Shown here one piece after another: positions 16,396-25,070 of a DNA stretch of 64,000 bases (the first letter of the stretch is position 1; every line of letters begins with the position of its first letter). The DNA comes from Brevibacillus panacihumi (GTDB lineage: Bacteria > Bacillota > Bacilli > Brevibacillales > Brevibacillaceae). Where the stretch lies: assembly GCF_003710985.1 (NCBI RefSeq), contig NZ_RHHT01000066.1, positions 1 to 64,000 of the forward strand, given 5' to 3'. Both the position numbers and the translations under genes were made by a program. A model generated the notes under the pieces. The model saw only the letters and a program-made list of their open reading frames with translations. It was not told the DNA's origin and searched no databases.

Positions 16396-18156
16396 ATGTT
16401 TTCGATTTTTCTGAAAATGGGTTGGTTTTTTAAAGAAAATTGGCAGCGATATACCTTGGCGATACTCCTGCTGATGGTCGGCAGCCTCATGGAAATACTG
16501 CCGCCCAAGATCATCGGGATGTCCATCGACGAGATGTATCTGGGTACCTTGACAACAGATAGACTTATCGGCATATTGCTCTTCTTTACCGCGCTTTCCT
16601 TCGCGATCTACGCGATCACCTACATTTGGGTATCCAGGCTGTTCGGGGGAGCCTATCTGGCGGAGCGTACGCTGCGTGCCATGCTGATGAGACATTTTCT
16701 GAGGATGACCCCCACCTTTTTTCAACGAAATCGTACGGGGGATTTGATGGCACGCGCGACCAATGATTTGAAAGCCGTCTCCATGACCACAGGCTTCGGG
16801 GTCATGACGATTGTGGAGACCATCAGCTATACGGCGATGATCCTGCTGACGATGTTTGTCTTCATCAGCTGGGAGCTTACTCTGATGGCTATACTGCCGC
16901 TGCCAATCATGGCCTACGCGATCAACCGCTATGGCCGCAAAATCCACGCCCGTTTCTCTCTTGCACAGAATGCCTTCGGGGCGTTGAATGATCAAGTCCT
17001 GGAATCGGTCTCGGGTGTTCGCGTGATTCGCGCCTATGTGCAGGAAACAGCTGATCAACGACGCTTTCAGGAAATGACGGATGACGTCTATCAGAAAAAT
17101 ATTGCGGTAGGGAGGGTTGATTCCTTGATCGAACCGACTGTGAAGCTTTTGATCGGGATCAGCTATATGATCGGAATCTTGTACGGTGGTTATCTGGTTT
17201 TTCAGCAAAAGCTGACCTTGGGAGAGCTGGTTTCCTTCAATGTCTACCTGGGGATGCTGATCTGGCCGATGTTCGGGATTGGCGAATTGATCAACGTCTT
17301 GCAGCGAGGCAACGCATCGCTGGACCGCGTCAATGAAACCCTCGGCTATCAACCAGATGTGCAGGACGCACAGGATGCAATTGCTATCGAGGTGCCGACT
17401 GAGATCTGTTATGACCGTGTGACCTTTCGCTATCCTTCCGCCCGTGGCGAACAGTTGAAAGACGTATCCTTCACCTTGCAGCGCGGACAGACGCTGGGGA
17501 TCGTGGGACGCACGGGCAGCGGCAAGACTACCTTGCTCCGACAGCTATTGCGGGAGTTTCCTCTGGGTGAAGGAAGGATTACCATCTCCGGCCAGCCGCT
17601 GGAGAAAATCGCGCTGGACAACGTCAAACGCTGGATCGGGTATGTGCCGCAGGAACAGATTCTCTTTTCGAAAACGGTCCGCGAGAATGTGCTATTCGGA
17701 AGACGGGACGGGACACAGGAAGAATTGCTGCATACCCTGCAGCTCGCCTCCTTTGACCAGGATGTGCAGAGGCTTCCTGATGGGCTGGAGACCTTGGTGG
17801 GGGAAAAGGGAGTAGCCTTATCCGGAGGACAAAAGCAACGGGTCTCGATTGCGCGCGCGTTGATGATCGATCCGGAGATCCTGATCCTAGACGATGCGAT
17901 GTCTGCCGTAGACGGGAAGACAGAAGCAGAGATGCTCACAAGCATCCGGCGGGAGCGGGCAGGAAAGACGACGCTGATCGCCACACATCGGATGTTTGCC
18001 GTCCAGCATGCTGACTGGATTCTGGTACTGGATGAAGGGCGAGTCGTGCAGGAAGGAACGCATGAGCAGCTTATGGAGCAGGGCGGCTGGTACAAAGAGC
18101 AATATGAACGGCAGCAGGCAGAAGAGCTGTTGAACGAAGGGCAGGTGAAGCCATGA
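16396..18156 (+). CDS. bmrC: Heterodimeric multidrug ABC exporter subunit, BmrC/YheI-like
   Basis: Type IV ABC exporter half of 586 aa (B. subtilis BmrC is 585). Six membrane helices (about 1-310) and an ATPase domain (about 335-580) with Walker A GRTGSGKTT, signature LSGGQKQR and Walker B ILILDDAMSAVD. The residue after the Walker B Asp is Asp rather than the catalytic Glu, which is the hallmark of the degenerate site in BmrC-type subunits. The partner with the canonical Glu is the next gene, overlapping by 4 nt. The ATG at 16396 follows GAGAGGAG at 6-7 nt; the frame is open upstream to 16234 but that start has no ribosome binding site. Expression is probably drug-inducible through the leader hairpin. 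Confidence 0.92.
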   Translation: MFSIFLKMGWFFKENWQRYTLAILLLMVGSLMEILPPKIIGMSIDEMYLGTLTTDRLIGILLFFTALSFAIYAITYIWVSRLFGGAYLAERTLRAMLMRHFLRMTPTFFQRNRTGDLMARATNDLKAVSMTTGFGVMTIVETISYTAMILLTMFVFISWELTLMAILPLPIMAYAINRYGRKIHARFSLAQNAFGALNDQVLESVSGVRVIRAYVQETADQRRFQEMTDDVYQKNIAVGRVDSLIEPTVKLLIGISYMIGILYGGYLVFQQKLTLGELVSFNVYLGMLIWPMFGIGELINVLQRGNASLDRVNETLGYQPDVQDAQDAIAIEVPTEICYDRVTFRYPSARGEQLKDVSFTLQRGQTLGIVGRTGSGKTTLLRQLLREFPLGEGRITISGQPLEKIALDNVKRWIGYVPQEQILFSKTVRENVLFGRRDGTQEELLHTLQLASFDQDVQRLPDGLETLVGEKGVALSGGQKQRVSIARALMIDPEILILDDAMSAVDGKTEAEMLTSIRRERAGKTTLIATHRMFAVQHADWILVLDEGRVVQEGTHEQLMEQGGWYKEQYERQQAEELLNEGQVKP

Positions 18157-20177
18157 GTACAGGCAAAAGATTGTTCCATATCGCGCTCCAGTTTAAAAAG
18201 ACGATCCTGTTGGCGCTGCTGATGCTCTCCGTCGCGGTGGCTGCGGAACTGACGGGGCCCTTTTTGGCGAAGAAGATGATTGACACCCACATCATGGGAA
18301 TTGAACTGCCTTGGTATGAGACGGCAGAGCAGCCATTTGCCGTACCGTATCAGGATCGGTGGTATACACGTCAGGATCACGTACAGGAGGAGGGCGGCCA
18401 GCCCGGAAAAGAGGTTCGCATCCTGCAGGTGGGGCGTTCCTACTATTTTGTCGATCAGCCGATCTCCTTTGACGGCGAGCGTACGGCGACAGATCGCGAG
18501 CTGACGATCATCAAGGGCAGCGAGCAGGCAGTCTATCCGGCTGTAAAGCTGAGTGTCCCGGAGCTGTTTGCCTTCTTTCGCCCGGAGACGAAGGGCTTGC
18601 TGGTCTTGGCTGCATTCTACGGCGGCTTGCTGGTGATAGCGTCTGTGCTGCATTACGGGCAAAAATTTATGCTGCAAAAAGCGGCCAACCTGGTGATCCG
18701 AAAGCTGCGCATCGATGTCTTCGCCCATATCCAGCGTCTGCCTGTCACCTATTTCGACCATTTGCCGGCGGGGAAGGTGGTGGCCCGCGTCACCAATGAC
18801 ACGGAAGCGATCCGTGAGCTGTTTGCGAATGTGCTGGCTTCTTTTTTTACCAGCGCCATCTACCTGGTCGGCATCTTTACGGCGTTGTTCCTGCTGGACA
18901 CGCGGCTAGCGCTGGTCTGCCTGCTCATCCTGCCGGTCATGTTCGTCTGGATCGCGGTGTACCGCAAGTTTGCCACCCGTTTTAACTTCGTGATCCGCAC
19001 ACTCATCAGCGACATCAACGGCATGATCAACGAGTCGATCCAGGGGATACCGATCATTCGGGCGTTTCGCAAAGAAAAGGAAGCAATGAGCGAGTTCGCG
19101 GAGCTTAACGATAATCTTTTCGCCTATCAGAATAAGATGCTGCGGCTCAATGCGACAGTCTCGTTCAATCTGGTCATGCTGCTCAGCAATCTGAGCTTTG
19201 TCTGTTTCATTTGGTACACGGGCTGGGCTTCCTTGACGGGGGGCAATTTGTTTACGCTCGGAGTCATGTACGCATTCGTCGATTATTTGACCCGCTTGTT
19301 CCAGCCGATCAGGCAGATCATGAATCAGTTGGCCAATTTTGAGCAGGCGCGCGTGGCTGCCCACCGGGTCTTTGAGCTGCTCGATGAGCCGGGGGCGGAC
19401 GTGGAGACGGGGAACGTGCCGCGTTTTACGGGGAAGGTCAGCTTCGAAAACGTCACCTTTGCCTATCAAAAGGACCAGGCCGTGCTGAAGGACATCTCGT
19501 TTGAAGCCATGCCGGGCGAGACGGTGGCGCTGGTAGGGCATACGGGATCTGGCAAAAGCTCGATTATCAATCTGCTGTTCCGCTTTTACGAGATCGACCA
19601 GGGAACGATTCGCATAGACGGTCAGGACATCAGCCGGCTGTCCAAACAGCATCTGCGCCAGCATATGGCGATTGTGCTGCAGGACCCGTTTCTTTTTACC
19701 GGCACGATTGCATCCAATGTAAGCCTGAATCATCCCGACATCTCCCGGGAGCGAGTAGAGCAAGCCTTGCATGCCGTCGGAGCGGATCAGCTTTTGCATA
19801 CTCTTCCCAAAGGCTTTGACGAGCCCGTGCTGGAAAAGGGAAGCACCTTGTCGGCAGGACAACGACAGCTTATTTCCTTTGCCAGAGCGCTTGCCTTCGA
19901 TCCCGCGATCCTGGTTCTGGATGAAGCGACAGCGAGCATCGATACGCAGACGGAAAGCGTCATCCAGCAGGCTCTGGAGGTGCTGAAAAAAGGGAGGACC
20001 ACCTTCATCATCGCGCATCGGTTGTCGACCATCAAAAATGCCGACCGCATCCTCGTCCTGGACCGCGGCAGGATCGTAGAGCGCGGACGGCACGAAGAGC
20101 TGATGGAATTGGGCGGGAAGTATCACCAGATGTATCAGTTGCAGCAGCGTAAGTCATCTGTCGCTTCGATCGGCTGA
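18153..20177 (+). CDS. bmrD: Heterodimeric multidrug ABC exporter subunit, BmrD/YheH-like
   Basis: Partner half-transporter of 674 aa (B. subtilis BmrD is 673). After the first membrane helix comes the large extracytoplasmic insertion (about 40-147) typical of BmrD, then five more helices and an ATPase domain with Walker A GHTGSGKSS, signature LSAGQRQL (Ala in place of the second Gly) and Walker B ILVLDEATASID with the catalytic Glu. Together with BmrC this gives one consensus and one degenerate ATP site. The ATG overlaps the bmrC stop as ATGA. Repeat copy B begins about 25 nt after its stop and may shape the 3' end of the mRNA. Confidence 0.92.
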   Translation: MSTGKRLFHIALQFKKTILLALLMLSVAVAAELTGPFLAKKMIDTHIMGIELPWYETAEQPFAVPYQDRWYTRQDHVQEEGGQPGKEVRILQVGRSYYFVDQPISFDGERTATDRELTIIKGSEQAVYPAVKLSVPELFAFFRPETKGLLVLAAFYGGLLVIASVLHYGQKFMLQKAANLVIRKLRIDVFAHIQRLPVTYFDHLPAGKVVARVTNDTEAIRELFANVLASFFTSAIYLVGIFTALFLLDTRLALVCLLILPVMFVWIAVYRKFATRFNFVIRTLISDINGMINESIQGIPIIRAFRKEKEAMSEFAELNDNLFAYQNKMLRLNATVSFNLVMLLSNLSFVCFIWYTGWASLTGGNLFTLGVMYAFVDYLTRLFQPIRQIMNQLANFEQARVAAHRVFELLDEPGADVETGNVPRFTGKVSFENVTFAYQKDQAVLKDISFEAMPGETVALVGHTGSGKSSIINLLFRFYEIDQGTIRIDGQDISRLSKQHLRQHMAIVLQDPFLFTGTIASNVSLNHPDISRERVEQALHAVGADQLLHTLPKGFDEPVLEKGSTLSAGQRQLISFARALAFDPAILVLDEATASIDTQTESVIQQALEVLKKGRTTFIIAHRLSTIKNADRILVLDRGRIVERGRHEELMELGGKYHQMYQLQQRKSSVASIG

Positions 20178-20202
20178 GCGCAGCCCTCAAAAGAAGGTTG
20201 GG

Positions 20203-20438
20203 AGACCAGAAAAAGCTGGTCCAGGAAAAAGGGGGAAAAAGCGAAGGCATTTGGGATCTTGACCAAGCCGGAACGGAAAAGGTGGAACACGGTTTTAGCG
20301 GCCAACCCTGAATCAACTTCTGGGGAACGGCTGCTTTTGGCCGCGGTTCCGCCTTTGGAGTGGGAGGCGGCCAGGGATGACCCCCAGCAAAGATCCCAAC
20401 CCGCTGGAGCGTTTCCCCCTTTTTCCTCTCCACCGCTA
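20203..20438 (+). repeat. Palindromic repeat, copy B (complete)
   Basis: About 236 bp. Purine-rich left arm (AGAAAAAGCTGGTCCAGGAA...GCGAAGGCATTTGGGATCTTGAC), centre with AGCGGCCAACCCTGAAT and GGCTGCTTTTGGCCGCGGTT, and a pyrimidine-rich right arm (AAGATCCCA...GCTGGAGCG...CCCTTTTTCCTC) complementary to the left one. Nearly the same sequence occurs in reverse at 42528-42768. It is non-coding and sits in the 3' region of bmrD. Confidence 0.88.
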
Positions 20439-20465
20439 AAGCTTGAGCACAACCAACCAAAAAAT

Positions 20466-20508
20466 GCGGGGTCACTTCATTCAAATGGAAGTGACCCCGC
20501 GTCTTTCT
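20466..20508. terminator. Bidirectional terminator
   Basis: GCGGGGTCACTTC and GAAGTGACCCCGC form a perfect 13-bp stem with A-rich sequence on the left and T-rich on the right. It serves bmrD on the plus strand and the TSUP gene, which ends at 20515, on the minus strand. Confidence 0.9.
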
Positions 20509-20514
20509 TACTAA

Positions 20515-21285
20515 CTAAGGCATGAGTACCAATTCATACACCATCTTGCTGATCAGCGCAACGGAGACGATCAAAAAGAGCGGGCGGACAAAGCGGACGC
20601 CTGTTTTGATCGCCACCCGAGCCCCGAGGGATGCGCCGAGCAGCATCGCAACACCCATCACGAGACCAGTCAGGAAGATAACCTTCCCTTCGACGATAAA
20701 AACGGTAAGTGCTGCTATATTGCTCGCCAGATTCAGAATCCGCCCATTGCCTGCCGCGATGACAAAATCATAGCCGAACAACAACACCATCAGGAAAACG
20801 AAGAACGAGCCCGTACCAGGGCCAAAAAAGCCGTCATAGAAGCCGATGAGAAAAGTAAGAGGAATCCCCAGACCGAGAGTAAAACGAGTCAGCCCCTTGA
20901 ATTGGGTGTCCTGGCCAAACCGTTTATTGAACAGGGTGTAGACAAAAATCAGTCCCATCATCACGATGACCAGAACTTTTAGCAGCTCCTGCGGGACGAA
21001 GAGGACGACCTTTGCTCCTATAAAGGCACCGACCAGGGAGACGGGAAAGAGGATCAGCATCAGCTTTTTGTCAAACTTGCCGCTGCGGATAAAAGTGACG
21101 GAGCTGGTCGCGGAAGAGATCGTGCCCGCCAGCTTATTCGTACCCAACGCCAGATAAGGAGGCATGCCCAAGCCGAGCAAGGCCGGCAGGGAGATGAGTC
21201 CGCCGCCTCCGACCGTGCTGTCGATAAAGGCGGCGATAAACCCAAAAATTGCGAGAATGAGAACCGTAGATAAGTCCATTTCCAT
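20515..21285 (-). CDS. TSUP-family (TauE/SafE) membrane transporter
   Basis: Membrane protein of 256 aa with about eight hydrophobic segments and the family N-terminus FIAAFIDSTVGGGGLISLPAL followed by the LGTNKLAGTISSATS block. TauE/SafE proteins export sulfite, sulfoacetate or other organosulfur anions; the substrate here is not known and there are no sulfur genes beside it. The ATG at 21285 follows AGGTGA by 7 nt; a longer frame upstream lacks a ribosome binding site. Single gene, divergent from sodA. Confidence 0.88.
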   Translation of the reverse strand: MEMDLSTVLILAIFGFIAAFIDSTVGGGGLISLPALLGLGMPPYLALGTNKLAGTISSATSSVTFIRSGKFDKKLMLILFPVSLVGAFIGAKVVLFVPQELLKVLVIVMMGLIFVYTLFNKRFGQDTQFKGLTRFTLGLGIPLTFLIGFYDGFFGPGTGSFFVFLMVLLFGYDFVIAAGNGRILNLASNIAALTVFIVEGKVIFLTGLVMGVAMLLGASLGARVAIKTGVRFVRPLFLIVSVALISKMVYELVLMP

Positions 21286-21410
21286 TGTTTTATCACCTGA
21301 TTTTCTGAGGAGTAAAAGGAATACTCCAAGTCTAGCACTCTCATTTCTGATTGCAAGATGGAAAATATTCATCGAACTTGCTAGATTACGATACTTTGCA
21401 TACCGATTTG

Positions 21411-21439
21411 TTGTAAAAGTGTATCTCTTGAACTATAAT
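21411..21439 (+). promoter_or_regulatory. sodA promoter
   Basis: TTGTAA (21411-21416), 17-nt spacer, TATAAT (21434-21439), giving a leader of about 40 nt before the sodA start. Confidence 0.8.
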
Positions 21440-21485
21440 AAGGGTGTGGCTTGAACCATACATAATTTGAAGGAGGAATGTTACA

Positions 21486-22094
21486 ATGGCACATCAACTT
21501 CCTGCATTGCCATACGCGCACGACGCGCTGGAACCACACATCGACAAGCAAACTATGGAGATCCACCACGGACGTCACCATGCGACATACGTGAACAATC
21601 TCAACGCAGCTCTGGAAGGACATGCAGACCTGCAAGGCAAAAGCGTAGAAGAGCTGATCAGCAACCTCGATGCTTTACCAGAAGGCATCCGCACAGCAGT
21701 TCGCAACAACGGCGGCGGACATGCCAACCACACTCTGTTCTGGGAAGTTATGTCTCCAAATGGCGGCGGCGCGCCAACAGGCGAACTGGCTGACGCGATC
21801 AACGCAGCATTCGGCAGCTTCGACAACTTCAAAGCTGAATTCGCGAAAGCAGCGACTGGCCGCTTCGGTTCCGGTTGGGCTTGGCTGATCGCTGATGGCG
21901 GCAAAGTAGCCATCACTTCCACTCCAAACCAAGACAGCCCAATCATGGAAGGCAAAACGCCAATCCTGGGTCTGGACGTATGGGAGCACGCATACTACCT
22001 GAACTACCAAAACAAACGCCCTGATTACATCGCTGCTTTCTGGAACGTTGTAAACTGGGATGAAGTAAGCAAGCGTTTCGCTGCTGCGAAATAA
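21486..22094 (+). CDS. sodA: Superoxide dismutase (Mn)
   Basis: Cytoplasmic enzyme of 202 aa that converts superoxide to peroxide and oxygen. Metal ligands are visible: His in [15 protein letters not shown], His in [13 protein letters not shown], Asp in [14 protein letters not shown] and the His of the same block. [11 protein letters not shown] and the Gly-Gly motif are of the Mn type. GAAGGAGG precedes the ATG. High-expression codon use (AAC, CGT, CTG) contrasts with the ArsR/MFS genes that follow. The last part of the gene and its terminator are repeated at 23879-24005. Confidence 0.97.
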   Translation: MAHQLPALPYAHDALEPHIDKQTMEIHHGRHHATYVNNLNAALEGHADLQGKSVEELISNLDALPEGIRTAVRNNGGGHANHTLFWEVMSPNGGGAPTGELADAINAAFGSFDNFKAEFAKAATGRFGSGWAWLIADGGKVAITSTPNQDSPIMEGKTPILGLDVWEHAYYLNYQNKRPDYIAAFWNVVNWDEVSKRFAAAK

Positions 22095-22111
22095 TAGCTT
22101 TCTTCTAATAG

Positions 22112-22148
22112 AAAAGGCTTGTCGCCTCAAAAAGCGACAAGCCTTTTT
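22112..22148 (+). terminator. sodA terminator
   Basis: AAAAGGCTTGTCGC pairs with GCGACAAGCCTTTT around the loop CTCAAAAA, followed by T. A second version with the loop in opposite orientation is at 23969-24005. Confidence 0.93.
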
Positions 22149-22177
22149 TGTGTCATTTTGAATTCCCTGGATCGATA

Positions 22178-22205
22178 TTGACATATCGAAAATTAACGAT
22201 ATAAT
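22178..22205 (+). promoter_or_regulatory. Promoter and operator of the ArsR-type gene
   Basis: TTGACA (22178-22183), 16-nt spacer, TATAAT (22200-22205). A dyad ATATCG-N8-CGATAT (about 22184-22203) lies between and over the two boxes, an ideal place for repression by the gene product. Transcription would start near 22212, at the ATG itself. Confidence 0.78.
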
Positions 22206-22212
22206 AATGCGT

Positions 22213-22515
22213 ATGAAACCAATGGATATTTTTAAAGCACTGTCCAACGAATCTAGACTGCAAATCCTGCAATGGCTGAAAGAACCAGAACGTCACTTTA
22301 TTCCTCACGAAGGGATAGATATGAACGAAATTGGGGTATGTGTGAGCCAAATCACGGATAAGTTGAACATGACGCAATCAACGGCTTCACAATACCTCTC
22401 CATCCTTCAACGAGCCGGACTAATCAAAACGAAGCGTATCGGCAAATTTACTTATTATCAAAGAGATGAGGAGGCTATTCGCGCCATAGCTCATTTTTTT
22501 CAGGAAGAGCTGTAA
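22213..22515 (+). CDS. ArsR-family transcriptional regulator, probably leaderless
   Basis: Winged-helix repressor of about 100 aa: MDIFKALSNESRLQILQWL (N-terminal helices), recognition helix MTQSTASQYLSILQRAG and wing GLIKTKRIGKFTYYQRDEE. No CXC metal site is seen near the recognition helix, so it may sense something other than arsenite-like metals. Three in-frame ATGs (22207, 22213, 22222) follow a strong promoter whose expected start point is 22212, and none has a ribosome binding site, so ATG 22213 would be at the mRNA 5' end. It probably represses itself and the MFS gene downstream, whose promoter carries the same half-sites. AT-rich compared with sodA. Confidence 0.86.
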   Translation: MKPMDIFKALSNESRLQILQWLKEPERHFIPHEGIDMNEIGVCVSQITDKLNMTQSTASQYLSILQRAGLIKTKRIGKFTYYQRDEEAIRAIAHFFQEEL

Positions 22516-22572
22516 GGAGAGGAAACTGAATTCCTTTACAGGGGTTCGGTTTCGTTTTCACCAAACGAATCG

Positions 22573-22594
22573 ACAATTTGCGAATTGTTTTTTT
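22573..22594 (+). terminator. Weak terminator after the ArsR-type gene
   Basis: ACAATT-TGCG-AATTGT followed by seven T. The stem is short and A/T rich, so confidence is modest. Confidence 0.55.
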
Positions 22595-22604
22595 GTTTAT
22601 CATA

Positions 22605-22632
22605 TCGACATATCGCGATATGTGTTTATATA
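22605..22632 (+). promoter_or_regulatory. Promoter and palindromic operator of the MFS gene
   Basis: TCGACA (22605-22610), 16-nt spacer, TATATA (22627-22632). A perfect 16-bp palindrome ACATATCGCGATATGT occupies 22608-22623. Its ATATCG/CGATAT half-sites are the same as those at the ArsR-type promoter. Confidence 0.75.
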
Positions 22633-22656
22633 AAAGCAAGAGTAGGAGAGATGAAT

Positions 22657-23832
22657 ATGGAGAACACATGGAAAGTATACCTTTTGGCCATCGTCAGCTT
22701 TTTAGTCGGAACATCAGAGTACATCATATCCGGGATTTTGGATAAGATTGCTCAATCATTTGGAATTACGTTGGCTGCAGCAGGTCAGCTCATTACTATT
22801 TTTTCGCTTGTATATGCGATTGGAACCCCCATTCTGATGACTCTCACGGCAAGTATGGATAGACGCAAATTGATGGTTTACGCTCTTGGTTTGTTCGTTC
22901 TGGGAAACATTCTTTCGTTTGCACTTCCCGGGTATGGATGGTTTGTTTTTGCTCGCATGATCATGGCGCTAGGCGCTGGTATGGTTGTTGTTTCCGCACT
23001 GAACATTGCGGCAAAAATCGCTCCTTCCGGCAAGCAGGCTAGCTCCATCGCAACCGTTATCATGGGATTCACCGCTTCATTAATTGTCGGTGTTCCTTTG
23101 GGAAGAATGATGGCAGAATCATTCGGGTGGAAATCTGTCTTTGGTGGAATCGCTTTGTTCGGAATCATTGCCATGATTGTAATCTTTATCGCGATACCGC
23201 GTACAAAAGGGGACGAGTCCGTACCTTTGCTTCAACAACTTGCCCTTCTGAAAAAGAAAAAAGTAGCCATTGGATTATCCATTACCTTCTTCTGGTTAGG
23301 CGGGTATTCGATTGCATATACGTATTTGACTCCTTATCTGCTCACCGTTTCCGGGATCAGCAGTGATCTCCTCAGCACAGCTTTGCTGATTTTTGGGATC
23401 GCCAGCCTCGTTGGTTCCAAGTTTGGCGGCTATAGCACGGATCGATGGGGAGTAGCTGTTACATTGATCGGGGGAATGGCGCTTCACATCATGATGCTGA
23501 TATTCCTATCTGTAGTAACGAATTCAACAGCCGCAGTATTCGCTATTCTTATCCTGTGGTCATTCGCTGCTTGGTCATCCGGACCAACCCAACAATATCA
23601 TTTGGCGACGCTCGAACCGAAATCCTCAGGAGTTTTGCTTGGCCTTAATCAATCCATGATGCAATTGTCCATGGCAGCTGGTGCGGGAATTGGCGGTATT
23701 GCCGTAGAAAAAATATCGCTCGCTTCGGTGACCTGGATGGGAGCATTGGGGGTTGCAGTGGCAATTGCAGCAATCCTGGCCCTTCCCCGTTCAAGGTCAA
23801 ATCAGAAGGAAGTAAATGCTGTTCACAGTTAA
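22657..23832 (+). CDS. MFS transporter, AraJ/DHA1-like
   Basis: Major facilitator of 391 aa with twelve hydrophobic segments; the loop [17 protein letters not shown] between helices 2 and 3 and the helix-5 pattern [22 protein letters not shown] match the AraJ/sugar-efflux and drug-efflux DHA1 group. The ATG at 22657 has AGGAG at 8 nt; an ATG at 22651 is too close. It is paired with the ArsR-type regulator and shares its operator half-sites. The substrate is unknown. The pair is AT-rich and is flanked by duplicated sodA sequence, which suggests acquisition. Confidence 0.88.
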   Translation: MENTWKVYLLAIVSFLVGTSEYIISGILDKIAQSFGITLAAAGQLITIFSLVYAIGTPILMTLTASMDRRKLMVYALGLFVLGNILSFALPGYGWFVFARMIMALGAGMVVVSALNIAAKIAPSGKQASSIATVIMGFTASLIVGVPLGRMMAESFGWKSVFGGIALFGIIAMIVIFIAIPRTKGDESVPLLQQLALLKKKKVAIGLSITFFWLGGYSIAYTYLTPYLLTVSGISSDLLSTALLIFGIASLVGSKFGGYSTDRWGVAVTLIGGMALHIMMLIFLSVVTNSTAAVFAILILWSFAAWSSGPTQQYHLATLEPKSSGVLLGLNQSMMQLSMAAGAGIGGIAVEKISLASVTWMGALGVAVAIAAILALPRSRSNQKEVNAVHS

Positions 23833-23878
23833 ATTTATCTTTTTGTACGGGGATGGTTCTTCTGATATACAACATGCG

Positions 23879-24005
23879 GATTACATCGCTGCTTTCTGGA
23901 ACGTTGTAAACGGGGATGAAGTAAGCAAGCGTTTCGCTGCTGCGAAATAATAGCTTTCTTCTAATAGAAAAGGCTTGTCCCTTATTGAGGCGACAAGCCT
24001 TTTTT
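23879..24005 (+). pseudogene. Duplicated sodA 3' end with terminator
   Basis: Positions 23879-23979 repeat 22023-22123 (end of sodA, stop codons and left half of the terminator) over 101 bp with one mismatch (T22056/G23912). The hairpin is completed by GGCGACAAGCCTTTTTT, but its loop reads CCCTTATTGAGG, roughly the reverse complement of the loop in the first copy. There is no start codon or upstream sodA sequence, so it is a remnant. The copies are 1856 bp apart and bracket the ArsR/MFS cassette. Confidence 0.93.
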
Positions 24006-24053
24006 ACCAATAGGAACTGGCTAGAATTTGCCCCCAGAGATCCTTCCCTACAC

Positions 24054-25070
24054 TTATTTTACATATTTGAATTGAGGTTCTTTCACCTGCACGTCATTGC
24101 CGATGTGGAAAGACATCAAATCCTCGCCGACTACCACATTGCCGTTGAATACCTTGCTCGTTCTCACAGCGAGGTTGGCATTCGCATCTGTCAAGCCGCC
24201 GAGCAGGACGATATGCGAGTAGACGGCCAGCTTCGGTTGTACCTGGCTGAATACTTTTCCCGCTTCCTCAGGGGTGGTATGAATGTCCAAGATCTTTTGG
24301 ATCGCCGGCGATTTCTCATCCGGTTTGGCCGCCGCTACCTCGTGGATGATCAAATCCGTTCCCTTCGCGTATTGAATCAAATTCTCGTTGTAGCGCGTAT
24401 CACCGGAGATGACAACGGAGTGCCCTTTGTAATTCACCCGGTAGCCATAGCTTGGCTCCATGGGGCCGTGATCGACGAGAAAAGCAACGACTTGAACGCC
24501 GTTGTGCTCATAGACGACCCCTTCCTCGATATCGTGTCCAATTGCATCCAAACCTTTCAGAACTTCATTTTGGTTTTCCTTTCTGACGGCTACATCTTCC
24601 TCGTAGGCTTTTGCCAAGTTGACCATCATCTCTTTGGTGCCCTGGGGACCCCATACCTGGAATTCAGTCGCCCTTTTTCCTGCTGTAGGCAGAGAACCTG
24701 TCAGCCAGACATCGGGGATGCCAATCGTATGGTCGGAATGCAAGTGAGTGAGGAACAGCTTGTCTATTTCCCCCGGCATGATGGAAAGTTGGCTGAGTCG
24801 AAGTGCCGCACCGCGCCCTGCGTCGAACAGCAAACGTTCCCCGCCAGCCTCCACGAGGGTAGAAGGACCGAAACGCTCCATGCTGAGAAGTGGAGAGCCA
24901 GTTCCCAAAAGAGTAACAGTGATAGCAGGTGCTTGATTGGCTTGCGCCGCAGTTGCTTGAGCGTATGCTTTGCCGTCTCCGAAAGACGGCATCGGCAAGA
25001 ATAAAGAACAGGCGACGAGTGCAGCAGACATCGGGACCGACAGCAAACAGGTGAAATGGTTGGTTTTCAT
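24054..25070 (-). CDS. Exported metallo-beta-lactamase-fold hydrolase
   Basis: Protein of 338 aa with an N-terminal signal peptide (hydrophobic about 8-29, possible cleavage at AYAQA about 36-38). The MBL domain shows FLTHLHSDHTIGI, SGDTRYNENL, a late IIHEVA and YSHIVLL histidine, the metal-binding pattern of RNase Z/arylsulfatase-type hydrolases. A small-molecule phosphodiester or sulfate ester is more likely than tRNA because the protein is exported. Single gene; A-rich sequence precedes its ATG with a moderate AGGAG-type ribosome binding site. The function is not established. Confidence 0.85.
   Translation of the reverse strand: MKTNHFTCLLSVPMSAALVACSLFLPMPSFGDGKAYAQATAAQANQAPAITVTLLGTGSPLLSMERFGPSTLVEAGGERLLFDAGRGAALRLSQLSIMPGEIDKLFLTHLHSDHTIGIPDVWLTGSLPTAGKRATEFQVWGPQGTKEMMVNLAKAYEEDVAVRKENQNEVLKGLDAIGHDIEEGVVYEHNGVQVVAFLVDHGPMEPSYGYRVNYKGHSVVISGDTRYNENLIQYAKGTDLIIHEVAAAKPDEKSPAIQKILDIHTTPEEAGKVFSQVQPKLAVYSHIVLLGGLTDANANLAVRTSKVFNGNVVVGEDLMSFHIGNDVQVKEPQFKYVK

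Noticed and set aside
16234-16396. 54-residue N-terminal extension of the BmrC-like protein
   Set aside because: The frame is open, but the ATG at 16234 lacks a ribosome binding site, the stretch contains the terminator hairpin, and the protein from 16396 has the usual BmrC length.
17430-18761. 443-codon open frame on the minus strand across bmrC/bmrD
   Set aside because: Antisense to two strongly conserved ABC genes with catalytic motifs, no ribosome binding site, no recognisable domain; a by-product of GC-rich codon use.
18906-20126. 406-codon minus-strand frame inside bmrD
   Set aside because: Fully antisense to the bmrD ATPase domain and lacks any protein family features.
20259-20525. 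Short open frame within repeat copy B
   Set aside because: The repeat copies do not keep this frame (indels between B and C) and there is no ribosome binding site.
23985-25004. 339-codon plus-strand frame opposite the MBL-fold gene
   Set aside because: The minus-strand protein has a signal peptide and metal-binding motifs; the plus-strand frame has none and begins within the sodA remnant.
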